Below are positions 26,163 through 34,847 of a stretch of 64,000 bases of DNA, piece after piece. Source of the DNA: Castellaniella sp. S9 (GTDB taxonomy: Bacteria; Pseudomonadota; Gammaproteobacteria; Burkholderiales; Burkholderiaceae_B); NCBI RefSeq assembly GCF_027257175.1, contig NZ_JAPFGD010000009.1, positions 118,105-182,104 of the forward strand, given 5' to 3'. The translations under genes were made by a program, and so were the position numbers. How positions within the stretch are numbered: the first letter of the stretch is position 1; every line of letters begins with the position of its first letter. The notes beneath the pieces were generated by a model. It saw only the letters and a program-made list of their open reading frames with translations, did no database searches and was not told the DNA's origin.

Positions 26163-27145
26163 TGGAGTTACCAGCATCTTGTGGACAGGTCTAGCATCCA
26201 TGCGATCAGCGGGAGGCAAGCATCATGTCTTCGAAGAAGGTTCCAAGCCGGACTCGGCGGGCTTATCAGTTCATTGAGTCGCATCGGAATGAGTTCAGCG
26301 TTCAGATGATGTGTCGGCTGCTTGGAGTTGCTCGTGCTGGCTACTACGCTTGGCTCGATCATCCGGTGTCCGATCGAGCCCAGGAAGATGCGCGCCTGCT
26401 ACGTCTCATACGATCATCTTTCACCGCAAGTCACGGGATCTATGGCGCCCCCAGGGTGCTGCAGGATCTACGCGAACGCGGTGAGAAATGCAGCAAGCAC
26501 AGGGTTGCACGCCTCATGCGCGAGAACGGCCTCCAGGCGTTACACGGCTACCGCATACGTCATATCCCGGTTGCAAAGCCGCACGCATTGATCCCTAACG
26601 TGCTGCAGCGTCAGTTCACGGTGTCGAGGCCCAACGAGGCCTGGGTTACGGACATCACCTACATCCGTACCTGGCAAGGATGGCTCTATTTGGCCGTCGT
26701 CGTGGACCTCTTCTCGCGCAAGGTCGTAGGCTGGGCCGTCAAGCCGACGATTCATCGAGAGCTGGTCCTAGAAGCCGTCTTGAAGGCCGTTCGTGCTCGG
26801 CGCCCAAGAAAGACCCTGATCCACTCGGATCAGGGAACGCAGTATGGAAGCGACGCGTGGCGACGCTTCTGCAAGGCCAACCATCTTGAGCCAAGCATGA
26901 GCAGGCGGGCGAACTGCTGGGATAACGCAGTTGCCGAGTCTTTCTTCGGAAGCCTGAAGAAGGAGCGCATCAAGAAGCGCATCTACGCGGACCGCCAAAC
27001 GGCTGCCTTGGACGTATCCGAGTACATCGAAGGCTTCTACAATCCGATCCGTCGGCACAGCTACCTCGGTGGCGTTAGTCCCATCGAGTTCGAAGCGGCA
27101 CATCGGTCCCGCCGCTCAGGTGTCCACTAAATCCTGGTAACTCCA
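26163..27145 (+). mobile_element. IS3-family element, 983 bp, 4-bp target duplication
   Basis: Terminal inverted repeats of 25 bases (26163-26187 and 27121-27145; both start TGGAGTTACCAG, 22 of 25 match) are flanked by the direct repeat ATCG (26159-26162 and 27146-27149). It contains one transposase frame. IS3 elements normally run about 1.2 kb with two frames (orfA, orfB); here there is only room for orfB, so it looks like an internal-deletion derivative. Confidence 0.85.
26225..27130 (+). CDS. IS3-family transposase (OrfB-type integrase)
   Basis: A 301-residue DDE transposase. An HTH_21 segment (SHGIYGAPRVLQDLRERG) precedes the catalytic core: WVTDITYI (first Asp), HSDQGTQYGS (second Asp) and NAVAESFFGSLKKE (Glu). 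The first residues, MSSKK, resemble the start of an OrfA protein and then jump into OrfB (TRRAYQFIESHR), which suggests fusion by deletion. Without the OrfA helix-turn-helix, activity is doubtful. Confidence 0.88.
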   Translation: MSSKKVPSRTRRAYQFIESHRNEFSVQMMCRLLGVARAGYYAWLDHPVSDRAQEDARLLRLIRSSFTASHGIYGAPRVLQDLRERGEKCSKHRVARLMRENGLQALHGYRIRHIPVAKPHALIPNVLQRQFTVSRPNEAWVTDITYIRTWQGWLYLAVVVDLFSRKVVGWAVKPTIHRELVLEAVLKAVRARRPRKTLIHSDQGTQYGSDAWRRFCKANHLEPSMSRRANCWDNAVAESFFGSLKKERIKKRIYADRQTAALDVSEYIEGFYNPIRRHSYLGGVSPIEFEAAHRSRRSGVH

Positions 27146-27392
27146 ATCGTTGCAGGTGCTTGGAAACAATTGCGATGTGGTGCCCTGGTGTGTAGATTTC
27201 AAGGGGACGCCACAAGTACTCTTGATTAGCAATGTCCCTCAGCCCACCTGATCATCTGCAACGGGCAAGCGCACGTACGCGCCGCTGCGATGATCAGGCG
27301 CGGGAGGGTGGTTTTAAGATCGAATCGGCGATTGAAGCAATAAGCCACTTCGGCAGTCGTCGCTGCGGATCGCGTTCCGCGAATCGCTGCCG

Positions 27393-27584
27393 TCAGAGCC
27401 ACTCGCCGAACTTTTCCACCTTGTCGTCGCCGGCCTGCGGTCGGTCAGGCAAGACCAAGTGCTCGTATCCCTGCCTGACGGCCTGGTCTCGGATCGCGTG
27501 CACCCGGGAAACGGCATCTACGAACTCCTGCTCGGTCAGCTTGTGAATGCGATCTGGTGCCAGTAACTCGCGCAGCTCAGACGA
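27393..27584 (-). pseudogene. C-terminal remnant of an unidentified protein
   Basis: On the - strand the frame between stops at 27587 and 27395 reads SELRELLAPDRIHKLTEQEF, continues VDAVSRVHAIRDQAV and ends DKVEKFGEWL. Composition and lack of an ATG suggest the tail of a truncated gene. I do not recognise the family. The bases 27150-27392 between it and the IS show nothing I can assign. Confidence 0.4.
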
Positions 27585-27629
27585 CTACTCCTGAAGGCAA
27601 CGACAGCAGAGCGGCCCGCTCGCGCCCGG

Positions 27630-28544
27630 TCAGTGCGCGAGCGGGCGCGCCAGCGCCTCACGCCAGGCCAGCACCAGCGGCGACGGCGGACGGCCCTTCA
27701 GTTCCACGCGCCACAGGAGCCGGACCAGCTTGGGTGCGCCTGATAGCTTGAGGGCAGCCACTTCACGCAGCGCCAGCAGCTCGCGCACCACGCGCATCGG
27801 CAGCAGTGCCACCCCCAGGCCGGCCGCGACGGCGCGGGCGATGCCTTCGTTGCTGCCGATCTCTATGCATCGCTGTGGCCGGATCGCGAGTTCGTGCAGC
27901 AGCCGGTGGGCCACGTCGCGGGTGCCGGAGCCCGGCTCGCGCAGCAGCCAGATCTCGCTGCTCAGTGTGGCGGCGGTGAGGCGTCGGCTGCGCGCCAGCG
28001 GCGAGTGCACGCCAGCGACGACGCACAGCGGCTCCTCGCGCCACGTGTGCGCTGCAAGACGCGGGTCGTGCACATCGCCCTCGACCAGACCGATGTCGAT
28101 GCGGCAGTCGAGCAGGGCCTCGCAGACCATCTGCGTGTTGCCCTGAACCACTTGCACATCGACGGCTGGATGGCGATGCACAAAGTCCGCCAGCAGTTGG
28201 GGCAGCCAGTAGGCACCCACGGTGGTGCTGGCCCCCACCCGCAGGCGACCGCGCTGCAGCCCCACGCGCGCCTGCACGTCTTCGATCGCGGCCCGCTCCA
28301 GCGCAAAGATGCCCCGTGCATGCTCGAACACCGCCGCACCGTCCGGCGTCAGTTGCACGCCCCGGGCGCTCTTGGGGCCGCCCGCGCCACGTTCGAGCAA
28401 GGGTAGGCCGATCTGGCATTCCAGCTCGCGCACGGCTTTGGAGACAGCGGGCTGGCTGATGAACAGGGCCTCGGCCGCGCGCGAGAAGCTTCGCAGCTCA
28501 GCCACAGTGAAGAACACGCGCAGCAGGTGAAGATTCAGTCGCAT
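27630..28544 (-). CDS. LysR-family regulator, CysB/YeiE/CbbR-like
   Basis: A 304-residue regulator. The helix-turn-helix FSRAAEALFISQPAVSKAVRE is at about residues 20-40; the effector domain follows from GRLRVGASTTVGAYWLPQLL. It is divergent from the yeiH-like gene. In enterobacteria YeiE-type LysR proteins sit beside yeiH and respond to sulfite, so control of the neighbouring transporter is inferred. An imperfect-free T-N11-A dyad abuts its start codon. Confidence 0.88.
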   Translation of the reverse strand: MRLNLHLLRVFFTVAELRSFSRAAEALFISQPAVSKAVRELECQIGLPLLERGAGGPKSARGVQLTPDGAAVFEHARGIFALERAAIEDVQARVGLQRGRLRVGASTTVGAYWLPQLLADFVHRHPAVDVQVVQGNTQMVCEALLDCRIDIGLVEGDVHDPRLAAHTWREEPLCVVAGVHSPLARSRRLTAATLSSEIWLLREPGSGTRDVAHRLLHELAIRPQRCIEIGSNEGIARAVAAGLGVALLPMRVVRELLALREVAALKLSGAPKLVRLLWRVELKGRPPSPLVLAWREALARPLAH

Positions 28545-28573
28545 AACTTAAAGTTACGTTTTCTTGAAAAGAA
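28544..28573. promoter_or_regulatory. Two T-N11-A dyads in the LysR-yeiH intergenic region
   Basis: TAACTT-A-AAGTTA (28544-28556) and TTCTT-GAA-AAGAA (28561-28573) are two perfect inverted repeats, each 13 bases, whose starts are 17 bases apart. They lie between the LysR start and the yeiH-like gene and fit the T-N11-A pattern of LysR sites. Binding is inferred. Confidence 0.65.
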
Positions 28574-28675
28574 TGTATTGGACTCATGGTACCAGATGCA
28601 GGAAGCTGACGTGCATCGCGGCGCTCATAGCGGTCTCTAAGCGCCAGCCAACGTTTTCCGTGAAGGAGTCCGACC

Positions 28676-29722
28676 ATGTCCACCTCGTTGTCCGCCACGA
28701 CCTCTGCGCCTCCGACCTGGAGGACGCGTGCCTGGTGGCAAGGCCTGGCGCTGGCGGGGCTACTTGCCGCCGCCGCCATGGTGGCGGCGCAGACGCCTTG
28801 GGCGGGGCGCTGGGGCCTGTCGGCGCTGACGCTGGCCATCGTGCTGGGCATCGTGGCCGGCAACACGTTCTTTCCGGCCATCGCCGCGCACACGGCTGCC
28901 GGGGTCGATTTCTCCAAGAACCGGCTGCTGCGCGCGGGCATCGTGCTGTACGGTTTTCGCATCACCTTCCAGCAGATCGGCGCCATCGGCTGGGCCGGCG
29001 TGGTGATCGATGCGCTGATGGTGGCGCTGACCTTTGTTCTCGCGCTGCAGCTGGGCACGCGCGTGTTCAAGCTGGACCGGCAGACCTCGATGCTGATCGG
29101 CGCGGGCAGCGCGATCTGCGGCGCCGCCGCCGTGATGGCCGCCGAGCCGGTGGTGCGCGCGCAGGCGCACAAGGTGTCGGTGGCCGTGGCCACGGTGGTC
29201 GTGTTCGGCACGCTGGCGATGTTCGCCTACCCGCTGCTGTACCCGTACCTGCACCTGTCCGAGCAGGCCTATGGCGTGTACGCGGGCTCGACGATCCACG
29301 AGGTGGCGCAGGTGGTGGCCGCCGGGCGCAGCGTCAGCGAGCCGGCCGCCGCCACGGCCGTCATCGTCAAGATGCTGCGCGTGATGATGCTTGCGCCGTT
29401 CCTGCTGGCGCTGTCAAGGGCCGTCCGGGCCGACGGACAGGGTGGCGCGGCCCGCATCACCATTCCCTGGTTCGCGCTGGTGTTCATCGCCGCCGCCGGC
29501 GTGAATTCGCTGGGGTGGCTGCCGCCGCAATGGGTCGCGGCCCTGGTGCAGCTCGACACCGTGCTGCTGGCCATGGCGATGGCCGCGCTCGGGCTGCGTA
29601 CCCACGTGGGAGCCATCCGCCAAGCGGGCCTTAAGCCCTTGCTGCTGGCGGCCACGCTGTTCGGTTTTCTGATGGTCGGCGGCTATGGTGTGAACCGGGC
29701 CGTCAGCCACTGGCTGGGGTGA
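28676..29722 (+). CDS. yeiH: YeiH family (UPF0324) putative sulfate exporter
   Basis: A 348-residue membrane protein with about ten hydrophobic segments. Family landmarks are GIVAGNTFFPAIAAHT, SKNRLLRAGIVLYGFRITFQQI, LIGAGSAICGAAAVMA and GSTIHEVAQVVAAG. Members are annotated as putative sulfate exporters; YeiE-linked members are tied to sulfite. Together with the sulfite-oxidase-type operon 4 kb downstream, export of sulfite or sulfate is plausible. Confidence 0.9.
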   Translation: MSTSLSATTSAPPTWRTRAWWQGLALAGLLAAAAMVAAQTPWAGRWGLSALTLAIVLGIVAGNTFFPAIAAHTAAGVDFSKNRLLRAGIVLYGFRITFQQIGAIGWAGVVIDALMVALTFVLALQLGTRVFKLDRQTSMLIGAGSAICGAAAVMAAEPVVRAQAHKVSVAVATVVVFGTLAMFAYPLLYPYLHLSEQAYGVYAGSTIHEVAQVVAAGRSVSEPAAATAVIVKMLRVMMLAPFLLALSRAVRADGQGGAARITIPWFALVFIAAAGVNSLGWLPPQWVAALVQLDTVLLAMAMAALGLRTHVGAIRQAGLKPLLLAATLFGFLMVGGYGVNRAVSHWLG

Positions 29723-29761
29723 AGCATGCCGCGATGAGGCGATGAGTTTTGCGCCCAGGCG

Positions 29762-29789
29762 GGAATAAACCGGCCGACGCTCCCGTATA
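29762..29789 (+). promoter_or_regulatory. Candidate ECF-type promoter
   Basis: GGAATA (29762-29767), a 16-base spacer and CGTATA (29784-29789) lie about 50 bases before the first gene of the sigma-factor operon. A GGAA-type -35 and a CGT-type -10 are typical of ECF sigma factors, so autoregulation by the encoded sigma is likely. No second copy was noticed. Confidence 0.5.
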
Positions 29790-29839
29790 CCTCAATGTCA
29801 ACCTCATTTCTTCCACCCACGTACTAAGGACTACCGATC

Positions 29840-30280
29840 ATGAAACGACTCACCGCCACCGCCACCGCCACCGCTTTCGCTCTCGCGACCCTGTTCAGCG
29901 GCACGGCGTTCGCCGGACCCGCCGACGACGCCCGCACGCACTTCCAGGCCATCGGCTCGGGCGATCTGGCCGCGCTGATGCGCGGCTATGCCGACAACGC
30001 CCACCTCACCTGGGTTGGGGGGCCGCTGGACGGCAGCTACGCGGGCGCCGATGCGATCCGCGGCGTGTGGGAAAAGTTCACCAAGTCCCAAGGGGCCTTG
30101 AAGGTGTCGGTCGACAAGGTCGAGGAAGCCGCCAACCCCAGGGGCGCGACCGTGACCGCCAATGTGCAGTTCGAGGGCAAGCAGCCAATCAAAGTGCGCT
30201 ATGTGTTGATCTACCGCGACGCGAAGATCGTCAACGAAACCTGGCAGATCGATCCGAAACTGGCGGTCGCCAGCTACTGA
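29840..30280 (+). CDS. Exported NTF2/SnoaL-like protein
   Basis: A 146-residue protein with a signal peptide (to GTAFAGPADD, about residue 26) and one SnoaL/NTF2-like domain (ARTHFQAIGSGDLAALMRGY, GSYAGADAIRGVWEKF, NETWQIDPKLAVASY). These domains bind small molecules or act as enzymes; no catalytic residues can be named. It is the first gene of the ECF operon and may provide a periplasmic sensing or binding function. Confidence 0.8.
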   Translation: MKRLTATATATAFALATLFSGTAFAGPADDARTHFQAIGSGDLAALMRGYADNAHLTWVGGPLDGSYAGADAIRGVWEKFTKSQGALKVSVDKVEEAANPRGATVTANVQFEGKQPIKVRYVLIYRDAKIVNETWQIDPKLAVASY

Positions 30281-30303
30281 TCGGCCACACAGGCCCCGGC
30301 GCG

Positions 30304-30831
30304 ATGAATGCGCAGGAGGTGTCACTGACCGAGGCGGGCGCGCTTATGGTCGCCGCCCTGCCGCGCCTGCACCGCTACGCCTGCGCGCTCGTGGGCGACC
30401 GCGCCGCTGCCGACGACCTGGTACAGGACACCCTGGAGCGGGCCTGGGCGCGCATCGACAGTTGGCGGCCGGACGGCGATATGCGCGCCTGGCTGTTTAG
30501 CATCCTGCACAACCTGCATGTGGACCAGCGCCGCCGGCCCGCCGTGGCGACCGTGCCCCTGCATGACGAAGCGCTGGCGTTGCCGGTGAGGGCTTCACAG
30601 ACCGATGGCCTGGACATGAGAGATCTCGAAACCGCGCTGCGGCAGATTCCGACCGAGCAGCGCGAGGTGCTGCTGCTGGTGGCGCTGGAAGACATGAGCT
30701 ACGAGGAGATCGCGCGTACGCTCGGCGTGCCACTGGGCACCGTGATGTCGCGCCTGTCGCGTGGGCGGGCTCGCCTGGGTGGCGTGATGGAGGGGCGTTC
30801 TCAACCCCAGACTCTGAAGGTGGTGAAATGA
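30304..30831 (+). CDS. ECF-type RNA polymerase sigma factor
   Basis: A 175-residue sigma factor with only regions 2 and 4. Region 2 is LPRLHRYACALVGDRAAADD followed by LVQDTLERAWARI; region 4 is LRQIPTEQREVLLLVALEDM with the helix-turn-helix YEEIARTLGVPLGTVMSRLSRG. ATG 30304 gives the usual length. It overlaps the anti-sigma gene by ATGA, the classic arrangement. Confidence 0.93.
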   Translation: MNAQEVSLTEAGALMVAALPRLHRYACALVGDRAAADDLVQDTLERAWARIDSWRPDGDMRAWLFSILHNLHVDQRRRPAVATVPLHDEALALPVRASQTDGLDMRDLETALRQIPTEQREVLLLVALEDMSYEEIARTLGVPLGTVMSRLSRGRARLGGVMEGRSQPQTLKVVK

Positions 30832-31670
30832 ACGCATTGCCCATCACCGAAGCCGATCTGCAGGCTTATGTCGATGGCCTGTTGCCCGAATACCGGCGCG
30901 CCGAGATCGAAAGCTACCTGGCAGAGCGCCCGCAGGAGGCGCAGCGCCTGCAGGCCTACCGGCAAGACAAGCAGGCGATCAAGGCGCTGTACGGGTCGCT
31001 GCTGGATGAACCCGTTCCCGACGTATTGCTGCAGGCTGCCCGTGCGCCGCGCACGCGCTCCGCTGCACCCCACGCGGGAACGCGCCTGTCGCGCTGGTCG
31101 CTCGAACGCGTGGCCGCGGGCTTTTCACTGGTGTTTGTGGGTGCAGGCGCAGGCTGGCTGGGGCGAGGCGCCTTGCAACCGCCAGAGATGCTCGCCCGAT
31201 CGACCCGTGGACCGGCGGCCATCATCAACGCGGCGGCCGGCAGCCTGTCCCGGCAAGCCGCCATCGCGCACGTGGTCTACAGCCCCGACGTGCGGCGCCC
31301 GGTGGAGATCGGCGCCGACCAGGAAGACCAGCTGGTCGCCTGGCTGTCCAAGCGCCTGGGCGCAAAGATCCGCCCCCCGAAGCTGGGCGCGCTGGGCTAC
31401 GAGCTGATCGGCGGGCGCCTGCTGCCGGGATCAAGCGGCCCGGTGGCGCAGTTCATGTACCACGACGCCACGGGGCAGCGGCTGACCCTGTATGTCACCC
31501 ACGAGCAGGCCGCCAACCAGGACACCGGCTTCCGCTTCGCACAGGAGGGGCCGGTCAACGTGTTCTATTGGATCGACGGCAAATTTGGCTATGCTTTGTC
31601 GGCCGGTATCAACAAGGGCGAGCTCGCGCGCATCGCAACAGCCGTCTATTCCCAACTGCAACCGAGCTGA
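30828..31670 (+). CDS. Membrane-bound anti-sigma factor
   Basis: A 280-residue protein. The N-terminal 70 residues (ITEADLQAYVDGLLPEYRRA, ESYLAERPQEAQRL) match the cytoplasmic sigma-binding domain of transmembrane anti-sigma factors. One membrane helix is near residues 92-110, and a periplasmic domain of about 160 residues follows. It likely holds the ECF factor inactive until a periplasmic signal arrives; no zinc HxxxCxxC motif is seen. Confidence 0.88.
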   Translation: MNALPITEADLQAYVDGLLPEYRRAEIESYLAERPQEAQRLQAYRQDKQAIKALYGSLLDEPVPDVLLQAARAPRTRSAAPHAGTRLSRWSLERVAAGFSLVFVGAGAGWLGRGALQPPEMLARSTRGPAAIINAAAGSLSRQAAIAHVVYSPDVRRPVEIGADQEDQLVAWLSKRLGAKIRPPKLGALGYELIGGRLLPGSSGPVAQFMYHDATGQRLTLYVTHEQAANQDTGFRFAQEGPVNVFYWIDGKFGYALSAGINKGELARIATAVYSQLQPS

Positions 31671-31674
31671 ACGC

Positions 31675-32166
31675 ATGCAGACCCCCGCCTTCACGATCAC
31701 GTTGCTCTCGAGATCAACCCGCCCGCTGGTGTTTGCTGCCTTGGCCATGTTGGTAGCTTCACCGGCGCTGGCGCAACACGCCCACTCCCACCCGGCCGCA
31801 ACCCTAATGCAATCCCCGCCGGCTTTCGTGGCGAGCACGGCCAAACCTTTCGCCCAATTGATGGACGACGCGATGGCGGTGATGGAGCACGACATGCGCG
31901 CCGCGCCGATGAACGGCAACCCGGACCACGACTTCGTCACGATGATGATTCCGCACCATCAAGGCGCCATCGACATGGCCAAGGCCGTCCTCCTGCATAC
32001 CCAGGACCCCGAGCTGCGCAACCTGGCGCTGTCGATCATCACCGAGCAACACAACGAAATCCGGCTGATGCAGGCCTGGCTCGCACGACCTGCCGACGGT
32101 GCCGCCACCCAGGACGCAGCGGGCAACCCATCCCACTCCACCAGCACAACACAAGGAACCCGGTGA
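31675..32166 (+). CDS. DUF305 domain protein, exported
   Basis: A 163-residue protein with a signal peptide ending near SPALAQ (residue 34), a His-rich start (HAHSHP) and one DUF305 domain: EHDM, then HDFVTMMIPHHQGAIDMAK (H94, H95), and EQHNEIRLMQAWL. DUF305 proteins occur in metal-stress, often copper, loci and are ferritin-like four-helix bundles. ATG 31675 is 4 bases after the anti-sigma stop. It overlaps the next gene by one base. Confidence 0.87.
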   Translation: MQTPAFTITLLSRSTRPLVFAALAMLVASPALAQHAHSHPAATLMQSPPAFVASTAKPFAQLMDDAMAVMEHDMRAAPMNGNPDHDFVTMMIPHHQGAIDMAKAVLLHTQDPELRNLALSIITEQHNEIRLMQAWLARPADGAATQDAAGNPSHSTSTTQGTR

Positions 32167-33551
32167 TGAAACGACTCTCCCTCACTCTGCCGCTGGCATT
32201 GTTCAGCAGCATCGTGCTGGCCGCGCCGGCCCCCGCCGATCGCGTCTACACCGCCGACCAGAACACCAACACGGTGTCGGTGATCGATCCTTCGTCCAAC
32301 ACGCTGCTGGGCCAGATCCGGCTGGGCAACGTGCGGCCGGAGGTGCTGTCGCCGTTGTACAAGGGTGAGCTCAACGTGCACGGCCTGGGCTTCTCGCCTG
32401 ACCACAAGACCCTGGTCGCGATTTCCAACGGCTCCAATTCGGTCGCCTTCATCGACACCGCCACCAACCAGGTCAAAGGCATCGCCTACATCGGCCGCTC
32501 GCCGCACGAGGCGTTCTTCACGCCGGACGGCAAGCACGTGTGGGCGGTCGTGCGCGGCGAGAACTACGTGTCCGTGATCGATGCCGCGACCTTCAAGGAA
32601 GTCGGCCGCATCGAAACCGCGCCCGGGCCGGGCATGGTGCTGTTCCATCCGCAGAAGAACATCGCCTTCGTGGTGCACAGCTTCACGCCGGAGGTGGACG
32701 TGATCGACGTGCCCACGCGCAAGGTGATCAAGCGCATCCCGGTGGTCAGCCCGTTCTCGCCCTTCCTGCAGTTCACCCCGGACTTCAAGGAAGTGTGGAT
32801 GACGCACAAGGACGTGGGCAAGGTGACCCGCATCGACACCGATACGCTTCAGGTCAAGGGCGTGATCGAGACCGGATTCATCACCAACCACCTCGGGTTC
32901 GCCAAGACCGCACGCGGCACGCTGGCCTACGTGACCATCGGCGGCGAGCACGTGGTGAAGGTCTACACCACCGACGCCACGCCCAAGCTGCTGGCCACCA
33001 TCCCGGTGGGCGCGCTACCGCACGGCATCTGGCCATCCGACGATGGCACGCGCATGTACGTGGGGCTGGAAAACGGTGACGCGGTGGACGTGATCGACAC
33101 CGCCACCGACCGGGTGATCGCTCGCGCACCCGTGGGGCAGGCCCCGCAGGCGCTGGTCTATGTGTCGAACGCCGTGCCCAGCGGCACGGGCACAGCCCAC
33201 CTCGTGCCCCGCGTCAACGACGAGCCAGTCAACATTACGCTCAAAGCCACGCAGGGAGAGGCCCGCGGCTTCGTCGTGGCGCGCAACCTGGGGCTGGTGG
33301 ACGCTCTGGAAGTCTTCCTCTTCAAGCTCAAGCCGCAAACGGTGTACAACGTGTATGTGAGCAGCCAGCGTTCGCCGATCGCGAGTTTCAAGACCAACCC
33401 CGCCGGGGCGGCCAACGGCACGGTGATCGGCCCGCTGCGAGACGCGGTGACCACCATGTCGTCGAAAACGCCTTCCGTCGCGCAGATTCTCGTGGTCGAA
33501 GGTGATGCGGCGGCGCAGGCGTCGAATGCAGTTCTGGTGAGCGCCCGATAG
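32166..33551 (+). CDS. YncE-like beta-propeller protein, exported
   Basis: A 461-residue protein with a signal peptide (to VLAAPAPA) and repeated YVTN/NHL-type blades (RVYTADQNTNTVSVIDPSSN, DHKTLVAISNGSNSVAFIDT, and others). A C-terminal segment from about residue 350 does not look like blades. Periplasmic propellers of this type often accompany metalloenzymes and bind partners or DNA/metal; function here is unknown. The ATG overlaps the DUF305 stop. Confidence 0.85.
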   Translation: MKRLSLTLPLALFSSIVLAAPAPADRVYTADQNTNTVSVIDPSSNTLLGQIRLGNVRPEVLSPLYKGELNVHGLGFSPDHKTLVAISNGSNSVAFIDTATNQVKGIAYIGRSPHEAFFTPDGKHVWAVVRGENYVSVIDAATFKEVGRIETAPGPGMVLFHPQKNIAFVVHSFTPEVDVIDVPTRKVIKRIPVVSPFSPFLQFTPDFKEVWMTHKDVGKVTRIDTDTLQVKGVIETGFITNHLGFAKTARGTLAYVTIGGEHVVKVYTTDATPKLLATIPVGALPHGIWPSDDGTRMYVGLENGDAVDVIDTATDRVIARAPVGQAPQALVYVSNAVPSGTGTAHLVPRVNDEPVNITLKATQGEARGFVVARNLGLVDALEVFLFKLKPQTVYNVYVSSQRSPIASFKTNPAGAANGTVIGPLRDAVTTMSSKTPSVAQILVVEGDAAAQASNAVLVSAR

Positions 33552-33588
33552 GGCGCGGTTTCCCATCTACTCGAAGAAGGAGACAAAC

Positions 33589-34836
33589 ATGGAGCGTGAC
33601 GACACCCCCCCCTGGCCTGCGCGCCGCCGTGTGCTGAAGACCTTGGGCGCCATCGGCGCCGGTGCCGGCCTGATGGGTCCGACCGCCGAGGCGCTTGCGG
33701 CGACTGCGGGTCGCGTCGTGTTGCCGTTCGACAATGGCGAGCGCGAGTTGGTGGCCTTTCCGCAGAAGCGCCCGCTGATCCTGCTGACCAGCCGGCCGCC
33801 GCAGCTGGAGACGCCGTTTTCGGTCTTCAACGAAGGCGTCATCACGCCCAACGACGCGTTCTTCGTGCGCTACCACTGGAGCGGCATTCCCACCTCGATC
33901 GATCCGCAAAGCTATCGGCTGCGCGTGGGCGGCAAGGTCAACACGCCGCTGGAGCTGTCGCTGGACGACCTGAAGCGTCTGGCCGACCCGGTGGAGCTGG
34001 TGGCGGTCAACCAGTGCTCCGGCAACAGCCGCGGGCATTTCACGCCGCGCGCCAACGGCGGCCAGCTGTCCAATGGCGCGATGGGCAACGCACGCTGGAC
34101 AGGGGTGCCGCTGAAGAAAGTGTTGGAGAAGGCCGGCGTGCAGGCCGGTGCCGTGCAGGTGAGCTTCAATGGCCTGGACCATCCGCCGCTGCAAGGCGAG
34201 AGCCCGGACTTCGTCAAGGCGCTCGCGGTCGACCACGCGCTCGACGGCGAGGTGATGCTGGCCTGGGCGATGAATGGCGAGGACCTGCCGATGCTCAACG
34301 GCTATCCGGTCCGGCTGATCGTTCCCGGCCATTACGGCACCTACTGGGTCAAGCACCTGTCCGACATTCAAGTGCTGGACAAGGCGTTCGACGGGTTCTG
34401 GATGAGTACGGCCTACCGCATTCCCGACAACGCCTGCGCCTGCGTGGAGCCGGGCAAGGCGCCAGCCAAGACCGTGCCTATCAACCGGTTCAACGTGCGC
34501 TCGTTCATCACCAGCCTGCGCGACGGCGACAAGGTGCGCGTTGGGCGCGAGACGGTGGTGCGCGGCATTGCCTTCGACGGCGGCTTCGGCATCACCGAAG
34601 TCGCCTTCTCCGCCGATGGTGGACACACCTGGACGGAAGCCCGGCTCGGCAAGGATTTGGGCAAGTATTCCTTCCGCGAGTGGAGTGTGGCCTTCAAGCC
34701 GAGCAAGCGAGGCGCTCATGAACTGAAGGTGCGCGCGGTCAACCGCATCGGTCAAAGCCAGCCGCTGTCCGCGTTGTGGAACCCGGCCGGCTACATGCGC
34801 AACGTCGTCGAGACCACGCGCGTCGTCGCGGCATGA
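33589..34836 (+). CDS. Molybdopterin sulfite-oxidase-type enzyme, Tat-exported
   Basis: A 415-residue enzyme of the sulfite oxidase/SorA/SoxC family. A twin-arginine signal is present (ARRRVLKTLGAIGAGAG, residues 8-24). The molybdenum-ligating cysteine is C143 in AVNQCSGNSRG. VIVPG-like LIVPGHYGTYWVKHL and the C-terminal dimerisation domain (GGFGITEVAFSADGGHTWTEA) complete the fold. It should oxidise sulfite in the periplasm and pass electrons to the cytochrome encoded 11 bases downstream. Substrate is inferred from the family. Confidence 0.9.
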   Translation: MERDDTPPWPARRRVLKTLGAIGAGAGLMGPTAEALAATAGRVVLPFDNGERELVAFPQKRPLILLTSRPPQLETPFSVFNEGVITPNDAFFVRYHWSGIPTSIDPQSYRLRVGGKVNTPLELSLDDLKRLADPVELVAVNQCSGNSRGHFTPRANGGQLSNGAMGNARWTGVPLKKVLEKAGVQAGAVQVSFNGLDHPPLQGESPDFVKALAVDHALDGEVMLAWAMNGEDLPMLNGYPVRLIVPGHYGTYWVKHLSDIQVLDKAFDGFWMSTAYRIPDNACACVEPGKAPAKTVPINRFNVRSFITSLRDGDKVRVGRETVVRGIAFDGGFGITEVAFSADGGHTWTEARLGKDLGKYSFREWSVAFKPSKRGAHELKVRAVNRIGQSQPLSALWNPAGYMRNVVETTRVVAA

Positions 34837-34847
34837 GGAGAACAGGC

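Noticed and set aside
27232..27330. A PPDHLQRA stretch resembling the PPDHLERA of the broken hydrolase at 24080-24732.
   Set aside because: The match covers only about eight residues and has no further alignment; coincidence is more likely than a duplicated fragment.
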